A stretch of DNA of 64,000 nt from Paenibacillus swuensis (GTDB lineage Bacteria; Bacillota; Bacilli; Paenibacillales; DY6): assembly GCF_001644605.1 (NCBI RefSeq), contig NZ_CP011388.1, forward strand, positions 3,810,501 through 3,874,500, written 5' to 3'. Both the position numbers and the translations under genes were made by a program. Shown piece by piece: positions 28,060 through 37,270 of the stretch. The notes below the pieces were generated by a model. The model was given only the letters and a program-made list of their open reading frames with translations. It searched no databases and had not been told where the DNA came from. Position 1 is the stretch's first letter. Every line of letters starts with the position of its first letter.

Positions 28060-28602
28060 TTGAGAATAGAGGAATGGCAAGCCATCGTGGAGTGTGACAA
28101 ACAATTTGACGGCATCTTTTATTACGGTGTGAAGACGACACGAATTTTTTGCAAACCTTCCTGTCCATCCCGTGAGCCTAAACGAACGAATGTATTCATC
28201 TTCAACGAACCTTCTGAAGCGATCCATGAAGGATTTAGGCCCTGTAAAAGGTGTCAGCCCGCGGATGCCCATGGTAGGTCAAGAGAAGATGAGATTATAG
28301 AAGAAACATTATCCTATATTGAATCTCGTTATCATGAGAACTTATGCTTGACCTCCTTGGCCGAGTTGATGTTTATTAATCAGTATCATTTGCATCGTAT
28401 GTTTAAGAAGAAGATGAATGTTACCCTTGGTGAGTATGTAACAGACTTCCGCTTAACTAAGGCGAAGCAATTGCTCTTGAGCACCGAGTTAACGATAACG
28501 GAAATCGGTTTACGCACAGGATTTAGTTCACCTTCGCACTTCTCCTACACTTTTCGCAAAAATACACAGGTATCACCCAAAGCATACCGCAATCGGACAT
28601 GA
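28060..28602 (+). CDS. adaA: AdaA-like methylphosphotriester repair protein / activator
   Basis: A 180-residue protein with an N-terminal Ada zinc domain and a C-terminal AraC helix-turn-helix. The zinc ligands are C31, C35, C62 and C65 (IFCKPSC, PCKRC); C31 takes the methyl group from DNA methylphosphotriesters and turns the protein into an activator of the adaptive response. TTG 28060 is preferred over GTG 28036, which lies at the promoter's own start site. No alkyl-transferase (adaB) or glycosylase gene follows, so its targets lie elsewhere. Confidence 0.88.
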   Translation: MRIEEWQAIVECDKQFDGIFYYGVKTTRIFCKPSCPSREPKRTNVFIFNEPSEAIHEGFRPCKRCQPADAHGRSREDEIIEETLSYIESRYHENLCLTSLAELMFINQYHLHRMFKKKMNVTLGEYVTDFRLTKAKQLLLSTELTITEIGLRTGFSSPSHFSYTFRKNTQVSPKAYRNRT

Positions 28603-28646
28603 AGTAAGGCAACAAACGAATACGCTAATTAATACGCTAATGTTGA

Positions 28647-28676
28647 AGAACTTTCCTTCCCGGAAAGTTCTTTCGC
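28647..28676 (+). terminator. Intrinsic terminator
   Basis: A 10-bp stem AGAACTTTCC/GGAAAGTTCT with loop TTCCC follows adaA. The T tract is short, so termination may be partial. Confidence 0.65.
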
Positions 28677-28679
28677 GTC

Positions 28680-28768
28680 TTGACGGTATAGCGGAGATCA
28701 ACTATACTTTGAATCTGCGCACAAACATGCTTCAACGCACAAAAGCATAAAAGCACAGAAGCGTTGAA
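28680..28768 (+). promoter_or_regulatory. nhaC promoter and leader hairpin
   Basis: TTGACG (28680-28685) and TATACT (28703-28708) are 17 bases apart, a good sigma-A promoter. The leader carries TTCAACGC (28731-28738) / GCGTTGAA (28761-28768), a stem with a large purine-rich loop, before the weak AGGGGTG ribosome-binding site. Confidence 0.55.
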
Positions 28769-28802
28769 AGTAGTTCAGAAATTTTTGTAGGGGTGTAACA
28801 TC

Positions 28803-30200
28803 ATGAATGAAACTTCTTCCGAGGAACCCGGCTTTAGACAGAGTTTAATTATTTTAGGTTGTCTTGTGGGCTGGCTCATTTACTCCATATTCGTTATGAA
28901 ATCGGAGCCGCATATACCTTTGTTAACTGCAACTGTTATAACGGCGCTGCTGCTTAAATGGTTTGGAGTCCGTTGGAACCGAATTGAACATGGAATGATC
29001 GAGGGCATACGCAATGCTCTGCAACCCATTCTCATCTTGTGCTTAATTGGTATTCTAATCGGTACATGGATGATGAGCGGAACTGTGCCAACCCTGTTAT
29101 ATGTAGGAATGGAGTGGCTTGATGCTCGTTATTTTGCTTTCAGCGCTTTGGGTATAACGGTTCTGGTATCCTTATTTACAGGCAGCTCATTTACAACGAT
29201 CTCCACTGTCGGTGTCGCGCTTATGGGCATTGGAACAGCGATCGGGGCGGATCCATATGTAGCTGCCGGAGCGATTGTAAGCGGGGCTTGCTTCGGTGAC
29301 AAAATGTCGCCTTTGTCGGATACGACGAATTTCGCGCCTGCCGTCGCAGGCACGGACTTATACACACATATTCGCAATATGATGTATACATCAGGTCCTG
29401 CTATGATCATTACGGTGTTTATTTTCTTATGGTCGGGCACAAAGGAAGATATGCCGATGGAACAATTGAAGTCGGTTCAAACTTCTTTATCTCAAAACTT
29501 TCATCTTCACTGGTTAACGTTGACCCCGCTTCTGGTTGTCTTGATGGGTTCGATGCGACGCTATCCGATCCTGCCAACACTGACCGCCGGCATTGCCTCC
29601 GGGTTAGTCGTAACCGCTGTGACCCAGGGAAACAGCAATCCTTCGGTTTGGTTTCAAGTGATGCAACAGGGATATAAAGCGGATTTCACGAATGAAATCG
29701 TGGCGTCGATTGTCAATCGCGGCGGGTTGCAGTCCATGATGTGGTCGGTTTCACTAATCTTGATCGCATTAGCTTTAGGCGGGATTCTTCAGCACGGCGG
29801 GGTGATTACGGCTTTATTCCGCAGATGGGTGCGTCCGATTCAGTCGAACGGAGCGATGGTCTGGGCGGCGGGCACTTCATCGATAGGTGTTAATTTGTTA
29901 ACCGGGGAACAATACTTGTCCATTCTCTTGCCGGGACAAATGTTTCGGGAAGAATTCAAGCACCGTTTGATACCTGCCAAAACATTATCCCGAACATTAG
30001 AAGACTGCGGTACTCTGGTCAATGCTCTGGTTCCCTGGGGAGTCAGCGGTGCATTCTTTGCGAATGCACTTCATGTGCCCGTCACCGCCTACATGCCATA
30101 TGCGTTCTTTCTGTGGCTTTCGCCCATTCTCACATTTATGTATGCAACGTTACCTTATCTCCGGGAAAAGACGCTATACGAACATAAAATGAAGATGTGA
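28803..30200 (+). CDS. nhaC: NhaC-family Na+/H+ antiporter
   Basis: A 465-residue membrane protein with about 11-12 helices, matching NhaC (GSSFTTISTVGVALMGIG; GACFGDKMSPLSDTTNFAPA; LEDCGTLVNALVPWGVSGAFF). It exchanges sodium, or in some members malate/lactate, for protons, and helps cells tolerate salt and alkali. It is transcribed alone from its own promoter. Confidence 0.92.
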   Translation: MNETSSEEPGFRQSLIILGCLVGWLIYSIFVMKSEPHIPLLTATVITALLLKWFGVRWNRIEHGMIEGIRNALQPILILCLIGILIGTWMMSGTVPTLLYVGMEWLDARYFAFSALGITVLVSLFTGSSFTTISTVGVALMGIGTAIGADPYVAAGAIVSGACFGDKMSPLSDTTNFAPAVAGTDLYTHIRNMMYTSGPAMIITVFIFLWSGTKEDMPMEQLKSVQTSLSQNFHLHWLTLTPLLVVLMGSMRRYPILPTLTAGIASGLVVTAVTQGNSNPSVWFQVMQQGYKADFTNEIVASIVNRGGLQSMMWSVSLILIALALGGILQHGGVITALFRRWVRPIQSNGAMVWAAGTSSIGVNLLTGEQYLSILLPGQMFREEFKHRLIPAKTLSRTLEDCGTLVNALVPWGVSGAFFANALHVPVTAYMPYAFFLWLSPILTFMYATLPYLREKTLYEHKMKM

Positions 30201-30206
30201 ACGGTC

Positions 30207-30234
30207 ACATCGCCCAACCCTAATCCATACAATA
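30207..30234 (+). promoter_or_regulatory. Sigma-K-type promoter of tgl
   Basis: ACA (30207-30209), then 16 bases, then CATACAATA (30226-30234). This fits the late mother-cell sigma-K pattern (AC, 16-17 bases, CATAnnnTA). Bacillus subtilis tgl is also expressed late in the mother cell. Confidence 0.5.
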
Positions 30235-30272
30235 ATAGAAGTGAATGTTGAATATGGAGAAGGGGATATGCT

Positions 30273-30983
30273 ATGTCATTTGAATCGTCCTTGAGAGCGA
30301 ATATTCTGGAAGCCGCGAGGGATATGAATACGGGGGGCACCCGATTCGCTAATTTTCGAAACTCCCGATGCAACGACAAATACTGGCATTTGACCAATCA
30401 GGGCGGGTTTCTGTTGAAAAAAGGAGTGACACCGGCCGCCGGCATCAAAGATATATTTGTGCATGGTCCTAAGTATGCGTTTGAATGCGCGGTCGCTGTT
30501 GTCATTTTGATGTATAAGGCGGTGCTGGATACGATTGGAGAAGAATCATTCAACACGTTATTTCCGGATCTCGAATTATACAGCTGGAACAACGACCGTG
30601 ATTTGGGACTTACCAACCGGGTCATAGACAGTGGGTATGCTTTACCGGGGGACATTCTTTATTTCAAAAATCCCGATGTCAACCGTGATAAGCTGGAATG
30701 GCAAGGGGAAAATGTCATTAAGATGGGCAATGACCTGTATTACGGACATGGCCTTGGCATCAAGAATGCGGCGGGAATGATTAAAGCTTTGAACCGGCAA
30801 AGACACGCCGACGCTGATGAATCCGCCTACCTGGAAGACCAGATTACGTACCCCAATTATGCATATTTAGCACAATACGCACCTGCGGAGATGCGTAACC
30901 ATCAGGAATTAAGCCTGAGGGCCGGCTCCCGTAGAGAACCGTTACTCTATGCGCAAATAAACGATTTGTTATATTTTATATAG
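30273..30983 (+). CDS. tgl: Spore-coat transglutaminase Tgl
   Basis: A 236-residue protein-glutamine gamma-glutamyltransferase that cross-links spore coat proteins through glutamine-lysine bonds. The nucleophile is C72 in YAFECAVAVV; E146 and H159 (WQGENVIK, YYGHGLGI) complete the active site; the GDILYFKNPD segment is also conserved with the Bacillus enzyme. It is slightly shorter than the Bacillus protein (245) at the N terminus and has a longer C terminus. AGAAGGGGA precedes the ATG, and a sigma-K-like promoter lies just upstream. Confidence 0.92.
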   Translation: MSFESSLRANILEAARDMNTGGTRFANFRNSRCNDKYWHLTNQGGFLLKKGVTPAAGIKDIFVHGPKYAFECAVAVVILMYKAVLDTIGEESFNTLFPDLELYSWNNDRDLGLTNRVIDSGYALPGDILYFKNPDVNRDKLEWQGENVIKMGNDLYYGHGLGIKNAAGMIKALNRQRHADADESAYLEDQITYPNYAYLAQYAPAEMRNHQELSLRAGSRREPLLYAQINDLLYFI

Positions 30984-30984
30984 T

Positions 30985-31021
30985 AACCAGCTGCAGGTGT
31001 AAATGGCCTGTGGTTTTTTTT
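30985..31021 (+). terminator. Intrinsic terminator
   Basis: Stem ACCA(bulge)CAGG / CCTGTGGT followed by eight T ends tgl. Confidence 0.75.
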
Positions 31022-31122
31022 GTCCGTCATAGACTTGTACTCCTGCCTTGTTTTCGATTAAGATGGAGAGTATGGGTATCTGTTTACAACTATTTTATTA
31101 GTCAAAGTGAGTGTGATTGGTG

Positions 31123-31848
31123 ATGGGTCGCAAGTGGAACAACATTAAGGAAAAGAAAGCTTCGAAAGATAAGAATACTAGCCGGGTTTATGCCAAGTTC
31201 GGTATTGAGATTTATGTCGCAGCTAAGAAGGGCGAGCCGAATCCGGAATCAAACCAAGCATTAAAAGTTGTGCTGGAGCGCGCCAAAACGTACAATGTGC
31301 CGAAAGCGATCATTGATCGCGCCCTGGATAAAGCGAAGGGAAGCTCCGATCAGAACTACGTTGAGTTACGTTACGAAGGCTTTGGACCGAGCGGTTCCAT
31401 GGTCATAGTGGACGCGTTAACGGATAATGTAAACCGCACGGCGCCCGATGTGCGTTCCGCCTTCAATAAGAGCGGCGGCAACATGGGCGTTAGCGGCTCG
31501 GTAAATTATATGTTTGATGAAACAGCCGTTATCGGACTGGAAGGGAAATCGGCGGACAACGTGATGGAAATTCTGTTGGAAGCGGATGTAGACGTGCGTG
31601 ACATCCTTGAAGAAGATGAGGCTGTTATCGTATACGCCGAGCCGGATCAGTTCCATGCGGTTCAAGATGCCTTGAAGACGGCGGGAGTGGAGGAGTTTAC
31701 CATTGCCGAGATTACGATGTTGGCTCAGAACTTCGTGACGATTCCAGAGGACGCTCAGGCTCAATTCGATAAGCTGATTGACGCGCTGGAAGATCTGGAA
31801 GATGTGCAACAGGTATATCACAATGTGGAGTTTGACGACGAAGACTAG
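31123..31848 (+). CDS. yeeI: YebC/PmpR-family protein, YeeI type
   Basis: A 241-residue protein very similar to Bacillus subtilis YeeI ([48 protein letters not shown]). The family was first called a transcriptional regulator; later work links the YeeI/YebC2 branch to helping ribosomes through proline-rich stalls. ATG 31123 gives the family N terminus. Its ribosome-binding site is weak. It is transcribed alone. Confidence 0.93.
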   Translation: MGRKWNNIKEKKASKDKNTSRVYAKFGIEIYVAAKKGEPNPESNQALKVVLERAKTYNVPKAIIDRALDKAKGSSDQNYVELRYEGFGPSGSMVIVDALTDNVNRTAPDVRSAFNKSGGNMGVSGSVNYMFDETAVIGLEGKSADNVMEILLEADVDVRDILEEDEAVIVYAEPDQFHAVQDALKTAGVEEFTIAEITMLAQNFVTIPEDAQAQFDKLIDALEDLEDVQQVYHNVEFDDED

Positions 31849-31879
31849 GAAAACACATGAACATAAGGCGTGGCGGACA

Positions 31880-31915
31880 AGCCGGCAAGGGATAAGTCCT
31901 TGCTGGCTTTATTCT
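31880..31915 (+). terminator. Intrinsic terminator
   Basis: An 11-bp stem AGCCGGCAAGG/CCTTGCTGGCT with tail TTTATTCTT ends yeeI; it overlaps the 3' end of the convergent gntR gene. Confidence 0.8.
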
Positions 31916-32571
31916 TGTTTCAACAAAGCAATGTTGGAATCATAAATGTGCTTGTTCAGTTCAGCGCAGGACAGTTCAATATCCATAGTGCGTATAGCAT
32001 CCAGCAAGACTTGATGTTGTTTCCAGGTAGTTGAAATGTCTTCATAGAGATGATCCTGCATAAGAAAGTGCAGGCGGATCCGATTGTAGATATTAGACCA
32101 CATGTTAGTAATGTTGGTGAGGTCCGGTTTTCTTACGATATATTCATGAAACGCTAAATCATAATCCACCAGCTTAGGAATATTCCCCGCTTTTCCGCTT
32201 GCCCGCATCTCGTCGATATAAGTTTGCATGTGGTTGAAGTCCGTTTCGTTCATTAGCGGTATTGCCTTGCGCAAGGCATATAATTCTACAGTAAGTCTAA
32301 TAGGAATCAAGACGTGAACGACTTCCTCGGCTGAAAATTCCGCTACAACTGTTTCTTTATAGGGATGAGAATGAATCAGCCCCTCTTGTTCCAACACACG
32401 CAACGCCTCGCGTATCGGACCTCTGCTAACACCCATCTGCTTGGAAAGCTCTAGTTCCACCAGTCGTTCCCCGGATTTCAAACGTCCTTCGATAATGGCT
32501 TGCCGTATATCATCCGCAATTACATGCCGCAGGGATACAGGCTTATGGGTATTAAAGCGATGGCTTGGCAT
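31909..32571 (-). CDS. GntR-family (FadR/FCD) repressor
   Basis: A 220-residue regulator: an N-terminal winged helix (LVELELSKQMGVSRGPIREALRVLE) and an all-helical FCD effector domain with likely metal-binding histidines (FHEYI; HIYDSN). AGGAGG precedes the start. It is divergent from the enolase-superfamily gene, whose promoter carries an inverted repeat over the -35 box, so it most likely represses that gene until its substrate or product is present. Confidence 0.9.
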   Translation of the reverse strand: MPSHRFNTHKPVSLRHVIADDIRQAIIEGRLKSGERLVELELSKQMGVSRGPIREALRVLEQEGLIHSHPYKETVVAEFSAEEVVHVLIPIRLTVELYALRKAIPLMNETDFNHMQTYIDEMRASGKAGNIPKLVDYDLAFHEYIVRKPDLTNITNMWSNIYNRIRLHFLMQDHLYEDISTTWKQHQVLLDAIRTMDIELSCAELNKHIYDSNIALLKQE

Positions 32572-32630
32572 ATCAAGATCCTCCTAATAACTAATCATTC
32601 GATTATAAAATGAAATGTGATTTATGTAAA

Positions 32631-32683
32631 TGTCGATTGTAGACAATGTATTGTTGACAATCGACAATTAGGCTGAGTATAGT
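32631..32683 (+). promoter_or_regulatory. Sigma-A promoter with GntR-type operator
   Basis: TTGACA (32654-32659) and TATAGT (32678-32683) are 18 bases apart. A perfect inverted repeat TGTCGATTGT (32631-32640) / ACAATCGACA (32657-32666) covers the -35 box, with a second ACAAT/ATTGT pair nested inside. This is a likely binding site for the divergent GntR protein. Confidence 0.65.
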
Positions 32684-32725
32684 GTGGGGAGGGTGGATTT
32701 TATAGTCTGATGAGGAGGATGTGTT

Positions 32726-33841
32726 ATGAAGATTACGGACGTTGAAGTCGTGTATTTAAAATTACCTGAGATTGATCCACAGCGTTGTGACGGCACACAA
32801 GACACATTAATGGTTCGAGTACATACGGATGAAGGCATATCAGGAATCGGAGAAATTGACTCTTCACCTATGGTGGCTAAAGCTATTATTGAAGCCCCCG
32901 CTTCGCATCTGATTGCTAACGGACTGCGAGATCTGATTGTGGGAATGGACCCGTTCGAAATCGAGAAGATTTGGGAACGGATGTTTAGGGGAACGCTGTA
33001 TTTCGGACGCACAGGACCTGCTATACACGCCATGAGCGGGATTGATATTGCGCTATGGGACATCATTGGAAAGGTTACTGGCAGACCCGTTGCTCAAATG
33101 CTTGGAGGCATTTACCGGGAGAAAATTAAAGCTTATGCGAGCCTGGTTATGTCCGAAACCATTCAAGAGGCTGCTAAACTTGCCGAGAAGTATATGGGCT
33201 ATGGCTACAAAGCCATCAAATTCGGTTGGGGACCGCTTGGCAGGGATGAGCGATTCGATATCGAGGCGGTCAAGACGATCCGATCTGTAATCGGTCCTCA
33301 TGTGGATCTCATGATCGACATAGGACATGTTTGGGACGCTCAACATGCCATCCGTATGGCGAAGAAATTTGAAGAGTATGGAGTCTATTGGCTCGAAGAA
33401 CCTTTACCTCCGGATGATCTTACCGGTTACGCGCAGCTGGCGGATGCGGTTGATATTTATATCGCCGCAGGAGAGCAGGAGAGTGGGAGAAGGGCATATG
33501 ACCGACTCCTTCGTGAAGCGCGGCTTGATATTCTGCAACCCGATCTAGGACGATGCGGCGGATTAACAGAAGGGAAGAAAATTGCAACGATGGCGTATGA
33601 CCATAACAAGAAGGTTGTACCGCACGCGTTTAAGACGGGAATCCTCGTAGCGGCTAGTACACATTATGTTGCCAGCATGCCGAACGGCTATTTGCTTGAG
33701 TACACTGTATCCGAGTCTCCGCTGGCCCGACATCTGGTTGCCAACCCGATCGTCTTTCAAGATGGTTATGTAACTTTGCCGGATCGGCCGGGACTGGGTA
33801 TTGACATTGATGACAAGGTGGAAGCCAAGTTTCGATCATGA
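32726..33841 (+). CDS. Mandelate racemase / enolase-superfamily sugar-acid dehydratase
   Basis: A 371-residue member of the mandelate racemase subgroup. Catalytic residues in the barrel are K165 (KAIKF), metal ligands D198, E224 and E250, and the D273-H300 pair (ILQPDL, VVPHAF). Such enzymes remove a proton next to a carboxylate, usually dehydrating or epimerising an aldonate; the exact substrate is not clear. GAGGAGG lies about 8 bases before the ATG. It is controlled by the divergent GntR gene and no transporter or kinase accompanies it. Confidence 0.88.
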   Translation: MKITDVEVVYLKLPEIDPQRCDGTQDTLMVRVHTDEGISGIGEIDSSPMVAKAIIEAPASHLIANGLRDLIVGMDPFEIEKIWERMFRGTLYFGRTGPAIHAMSGIDIALWDIIGKVTGRPVAQMLGGIYREKIKAYASLVMSETIQEAAKLAEKYMGYGYKAIKFGWGPLGRDERFDIEAVKTIRSVIGPHVDLMIDIGHVWDAQHAIRMAKKFEEYGVYWLEEPLPPDDLTGYAQLADAVDIYIAAGEQESGRRAYDRLLREARLDILQPDLGRCGGLTEGKKIATMAYDHNKKVVPHAFKTGILVAASTHYVASMPNGYLLEYTVSESPLARHLVANPIVFQDGYVTLPDRPGLGIDIDDKVEAKFRS

Positions 33842-33843
33842 GA

Positions 33844-33875
33844 AAGAGCGCCTGCTAGATTAGCAAGGCGCTCTT
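33844..33875. terminator. Bidirectional terminator
   Basis: Stem AAGAGCGCCT/AAGGCGCTCTT with an inner GCTA/TAGC hairpin lies between the convergent enolase-superfamily and PhyH genes. Confidence 0.8.
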
Positions 33876-33888
33876 ACGATTGTCTTAC

Positions 33889-34677
33889 TTAAGTTAAAAT
33901 ACCCGTTGTCTCGAATGCTTTAGAATCGCTTACCCAAGGGGACATCCCCAGCAGCATCTTGCGCAAATTCGTATGAGCCTTCACCTTCAAGGTTTCAGAA
34001 GGCTCATATCCCGGCCAGGTACGCACGACAGAAGGCGCATAATTGTATATTACCGAACGGCGGGTATGATCCGTATAATTGTTCAACGCCGAATGATACA
34101 GATGTCCTTGGAAAACAACGGCCGTTCCCTTCTTCACATTCATGCGGACATGGCCAGGCATATCTTCCTGCTTGGTTACTTTAGGCAATTCATCATTACG
34201 CATATGAATGCTGCGGGGAAGGAAGGCGAGACAACCGCCGTCATAATCTACGTCAGAAAGGAAATAAAACACTTTTACCATGAAAGGAACAGGCTTCTCA
34301 TCGACAATCATCTGTATTCCGGTATCCCGGTGCCAATTCGTATGGGCTTCCTTCTGCGGCGGTTTAAGGAGACCGTCATTATCAATCATTACGAAGGAAT
34401 CCCCCAACACGTCTCGCATGACCGACATCATTCGCGGGTTTTCCATAAGCTCCAGGAACCCCTCATGATGTTCAATAATATTACATACCTGCTGAACGTT
34501 CTGTAACTGGCCATGCTCAGGATTCGTACCGCCGAACTGGTTAAATCGTTCGAAGGTTTCATCAAGTTGATGGTTATAAAGGTCAATTTCCTGGTCTGAT
34601 AGAAACGATTCAAAAACTAGGTATCCTTCGCGATTCCACGTTGTAAGTTGCTCTTCGCTTAATCCATGTAAAGTCAT
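33889..34677 (-). CDS. Phytanoyl-CoA dioxygenase family protein
   Basis: A 262-residue Fe(II)/2-oxoglutarate oxygenase of the PhyH family. The iron site is H116-x-D118 (NWHRDTG) with the distal His in HLYHSALNN and an Arg about ten residues later (TRRSV) for 2-oxoglutarate. The substrate is unknown; PhyH enzymes hydroxylate diverse small molecules. GGAGGG lies 8 bases before the ATG. It is downstream of, and in the same direction as, an AraC regulator, its probable controller. Confidence 0.88.
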   Translation of the reverse strand: MTLHGLSEEQLTTWNREGYLVFESFLSDQEIDLYNHQLDETFERFNQFGGTNPEHGQLQNVQQVCNIIEHHEGFLELMENPRMMSVMRDVLGDSFVMIDNDGLLKPPQKEAHTNWHRDTGIQMIVDEKPVPFMVKVFYFLSDVDYDGGCLAFLPRSIHMRNDELPKVTKQEDMPGHVRMNVKKGTAVVFQGHLYHSALNNYTDHTRRSVIYNYAPSVVRTWPGYEPSETLKVKAHTNLRKMLLGMSPWVSDSKAFETTGILT

Positions 34678-34772
34678 GTGTAAATCCCTCCATATATGGG
34701 TGATATCAACATTTTAAACGTAAAACTGCTGATATGATATATGGTTTATTGCGTGAAATACACTGTAAATTG

Positions 34773-35642
34773 CTATGTATATCTATCTTGCTGGTTTCTT
34801 TGCCATGTTTTTCGAAATACGCTGGGCGAGCATTCTTCTCTGCTGAGAAAGGCGGACAAGAAAGCATTATAACTGCCGAAGCCTACGGCCTCAACCATCT
34901 CCGTAACGGGCATATCGGTATGCAGTAACAGATGTTTGGCCTGGTCAATCCGTAAACCTAGTACATACTCCTTCGGAGAATTTCCGTAATAGCGTTTAAA
35001 TTGCCGAATAAAATGGTAGTAGCTAAGCCCGGCGACCTTTGCGGCCTTGTGAATATCTGCTTCTGCAGAGAAATGTTGCTCTAAGTATTGCCGTCCATGT
35101 TCGAGAGTTGCAGGTTTCAATACATGGGGACCCAGCGCATGTGATCGGCTCTTCAAGAACACCTCTGTTAACATCTGATAGAGTTTCATTGAAAGGTAGG
35201 GTTCCAGGCCGGGTTCATGGAGAGCCATGAGATCAAGAATGTCCTCAAGGGTGTGCTTATAATCTTCTTCCATACCCGTTGTACCCCGCAATACGAAACA
35301 AGGTTTCTCGAACCAAGCATGCCATAGTCGGTCTAATTCCTGACCAGAGAACACGACAAACATCATTTCATAAGGTTCGTCTGGATCAGCCTTGTAAACA
35401 TGAGGTTGCCGCATATCATAGAGCAAAGTGTCACCCGCTTCTAATGTGAACCACTCTTCCTGATACCGAAACGAGCCTTTGCCTGAGGTTACATAAATAG
35501 CTTCAAAGGCCGGATAATGTTCACGTTCAAAATAGAATGTAGGCGCAGCCTGCATAAACCCGCCAATGAGCGTATAGTACAGATTAGCGCGTGCGAATTT
35601 GCTTGGAGATTGAACATGTTCCGTGTGTTGTCGTGATTGCAT
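34773..35642 (-). CDS. AraC-family regulator
   Basis: A 289-residue regulator with an N-terminal cupin (about residues 30-120: GKGSFRYQEEWFTLEAGDTLLY) and a C-terminal double helix-turn-helix (IHKAAKVAGLSYYHFIRQFKRYYG; VTEMVEAVGFGSYNAFLSAF, given in part). Its stop is 95 bases upstream of the PhyH gene start, suggesting a regulator-enzyme pair. Confidence 0.88.
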   Translation of the reverse strand: MQSRQHTEHVQSPSKFARANLYYTLIGGFMQAAPTFYFEREHYPAFEAIYVTSGKGSFRYQEEWFTLEAGDTLLYDMRQPHVYKADPDEPYEMMFVVFSGQELDRLWHAWFEKPCFVLRGTTGMEEDYKHTLEDILDLMALHEPGLEPYLSMKLYQMLTEVFLKSRSHALGPHVLKPATLEHGRQYLEQHFSAEADIHKAAKVAGLSYYHFIRQFKRYYGNSPKEYVLGLRIDQAKHLLLHTDMPVTEMVEAVGFGSYNAFLSAFLSREECSPSVFRKTWQRNQQDRYT

Positions 35643-35792
35643 ACGGCCCCCTTATTAGTAGGCATTACCTCTTATTTTACTATTGTAACATTCCTGCATC
35701 ACTCATTAAACGGACGAAAAAATGTGATTATGGTATAATTGCCCCGAGTATAAATGAATATAAATAATCGTCTTGAGGAGGATGTGTTTATT

Positions 35793-36248
35793 TTGGAGAT
35801 TAGAATTGATGATTTGACAGGTCCGGAAGTGGCTCAGTTATTAAGTGAACACCTACATAGTATGACATTGCACTCACCTCCGGAAAGCATACATGCCCTG
35901 GACCTCGAGAAGCTGAGACGACCGGAAATCACGTTCTGGAGTGTATGGGAACGGGATGAACTCATCGGCTGCGGGGCGCTTAAGGAATTGGATCCTCGGC
36001 ATGGCGAATTGAAATCGATGAAAACCTCCACATCACATTTGAAAAAAGGGATAGCCTCGAAACTCCTCGAACACATCATAGATCAAGCTAAACAACGCGG
36101 ATATACTCGGCTTAGTTTGGAAACGGGTTCCATGGAAGCTTTCGATCCCGCCAGAAGATTATATGCTAGATTCGGGTTTGAAGAATGCGGACCGTTTGCA
36201 GACTATACTGAGGACCCTTACAGTGTTTTTATGACCAAAGAAATCTGA
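35793..36248 (+). CDS. GNAT acetyltransferase (YjgM/ElaA-like)
   Basis: A 151-residue GNAT protein with the acetyl-CoA loop as THLKKGIASKLLEHIIDQA and a C-terminal RLYARFGFEECGPFADY. The substrate is unknown. I chose TTG 35793 because GAGGAGGA lies 10 bases upstream and the protein then begins MEIRIDDLTG as relatives do; an ATG at 35754 would put this ribosome-binding site inside the gene. It is followed 22 bases later by an aldo/keto reductase gene. Confidence 0.88.
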   Translation: MEIRIDDLTGPEVAQLLSEHLHSMTLHSPPESIHALDLEKLRRPEITFWSVWERDELIGCGALKELDPRHGELKSMKTSTSHLKKGIASKLLEHIIDQAKQRGYTRLSLETGSMEAFDPARRLYARFGFEECGPFADYTEDPYSVFMTKEI

Positions 36249-36269
36249 TATACGAGAGGAGATAAGAGA

Positions 36270-37256
36270 ATGCAGATCAGAATGTTAGGACGCAGCGGGC
36301 TTGCCGTCTCGGAGTTGTGTCTGGGGACGATGACATTTGGAAATACGACCAATGTGCAGGATTCGACACGGATGATCCATCAGTTTAGGGAGCAGGGCGG
36401 TAACTTTCTCGATACCGCCAATGTATATGTGTCCGGGCGTTCAGAAGAAATTGTCGGACAAGCGATCAAGGACTATCGGTCCGAGGTGGTCCTGGCCACG
36501 AAGGTAAGGATGACAACTTCCGATCATCCCAATGGAGCGGGGATCTCCCGTAAACATATTATGCAAAGCGTAGAAGAAAGCTTGCGGCGTCTACAGACGG
36601 ATTACATTGACTTATATCAGGTGCATGTGTGGGACCATCTGACTCCGATCGAGGAGACGCTCCGCGCACTGGATGATCTGGTTACTTCGGGCAAAGTACG
36701 ATATATCGGATGTTCCAATTTCTTGGCTTGGCAGCTGATGAAATCCTTGGCTTGCAGCGATGCTAACCGTTACGTGCGTTTTATTTCCATTCAACCTCAA
36801 TACAGTCTTGTAAGCAGGGAAATGGATCGGGAAGTGATGTCCTTGTGTCTCGAAGAGAACGTTGGGGTTATCCCTTGGGCTCCGCTCGGAGGAGGGTTTC
36901 TTACCGGGCGCTACACTAGAGAAGAACCTGCGTCCGGGCGCTTAACATCCAAGGCGGGTGAGAGCTCTTGGGCGTTAAGAGGCACAGAACGAAATTTCGC
37001 CATATTGGACGCGGTTCGTGCTGCCGCCAAGGAATTGGACAAATCACCGGCACAGATTGCGCTTGCATGGCTTCTACAGAAGAAGGGAGTAACATCCCCG
37101 ATATTTGGAGCCAGCACGCTCGAGCAGTTTGCGGATAATATGGGGGCTATCGGATGGACGATGCCTGCCGAAGTCTGGAATCAGCTGGACGAAGTAAGCG
37201 CGCTTCCTTCCGAGTACCCGAATCGGTTCATCGACAAATTTGCCCGGCCCATTTAA
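36270..37256 (+). CDS. Aldo/keto reductase
   Basis: A 328-residue NADPH-dependent (beta/alpha)8 oxidoreductase. The catalytic tetrad is visible: Asp and Tyr in FLDTANVYVSGRSEE, Lys in ATKVRM, His in QVHVWD. The C-terminal cofactor region has SPIFGAST. It is in the large YhdN/IolS-like group; the substrate is not known. GAGGAGA precedes the ATG. Probably co-transcribed with the GNAT gene. Confidence 0.92.
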   Translation: MQIRMLGRSGLAVSELCLGTMTFGNTTNVQDSTRMIHQFREQGGNFLDTANVYVSGRSEEIVGQAIKDYRSEVVLATKVRMTTSDHPNGAGISRKHIMQSVEESLRRLQTDYIDLYQVHVWDHLTPIEETLRALDDLVTSGKVRYIGCSNFLAWQLMKSLACSDANRYVRFISIQPQYSLVSREMDREVMSLCLEENVGVIPWAPLGGGFLTGRYTREEPASGRLTSKAGESSWALRGTERNFAILDAVRAAAKELDKSPAQIALAWLLQKKGVTSPIFGASTLEQFADNMGAIGWTMPAEVWNQLDEVSALPSEYPNRFIDKFARPI

Positions 37257-37270
37257 ATCCCGAAGAAAAG

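Noticed and set aside
27903-28115. N-terminal extension of the flavin reductase (71 more residues)
   Set aside because: It overlaps the divergent adaA promoter and gene, has no family similarity, and a good ribosome-binding site precedes ATG 27902.
28621-28641. Direct repeat of tacgctaat as an attachment site
   Set aside because: Only nine bases, adjacent, AT-rich and not linked to a recombinase; most likely chance.
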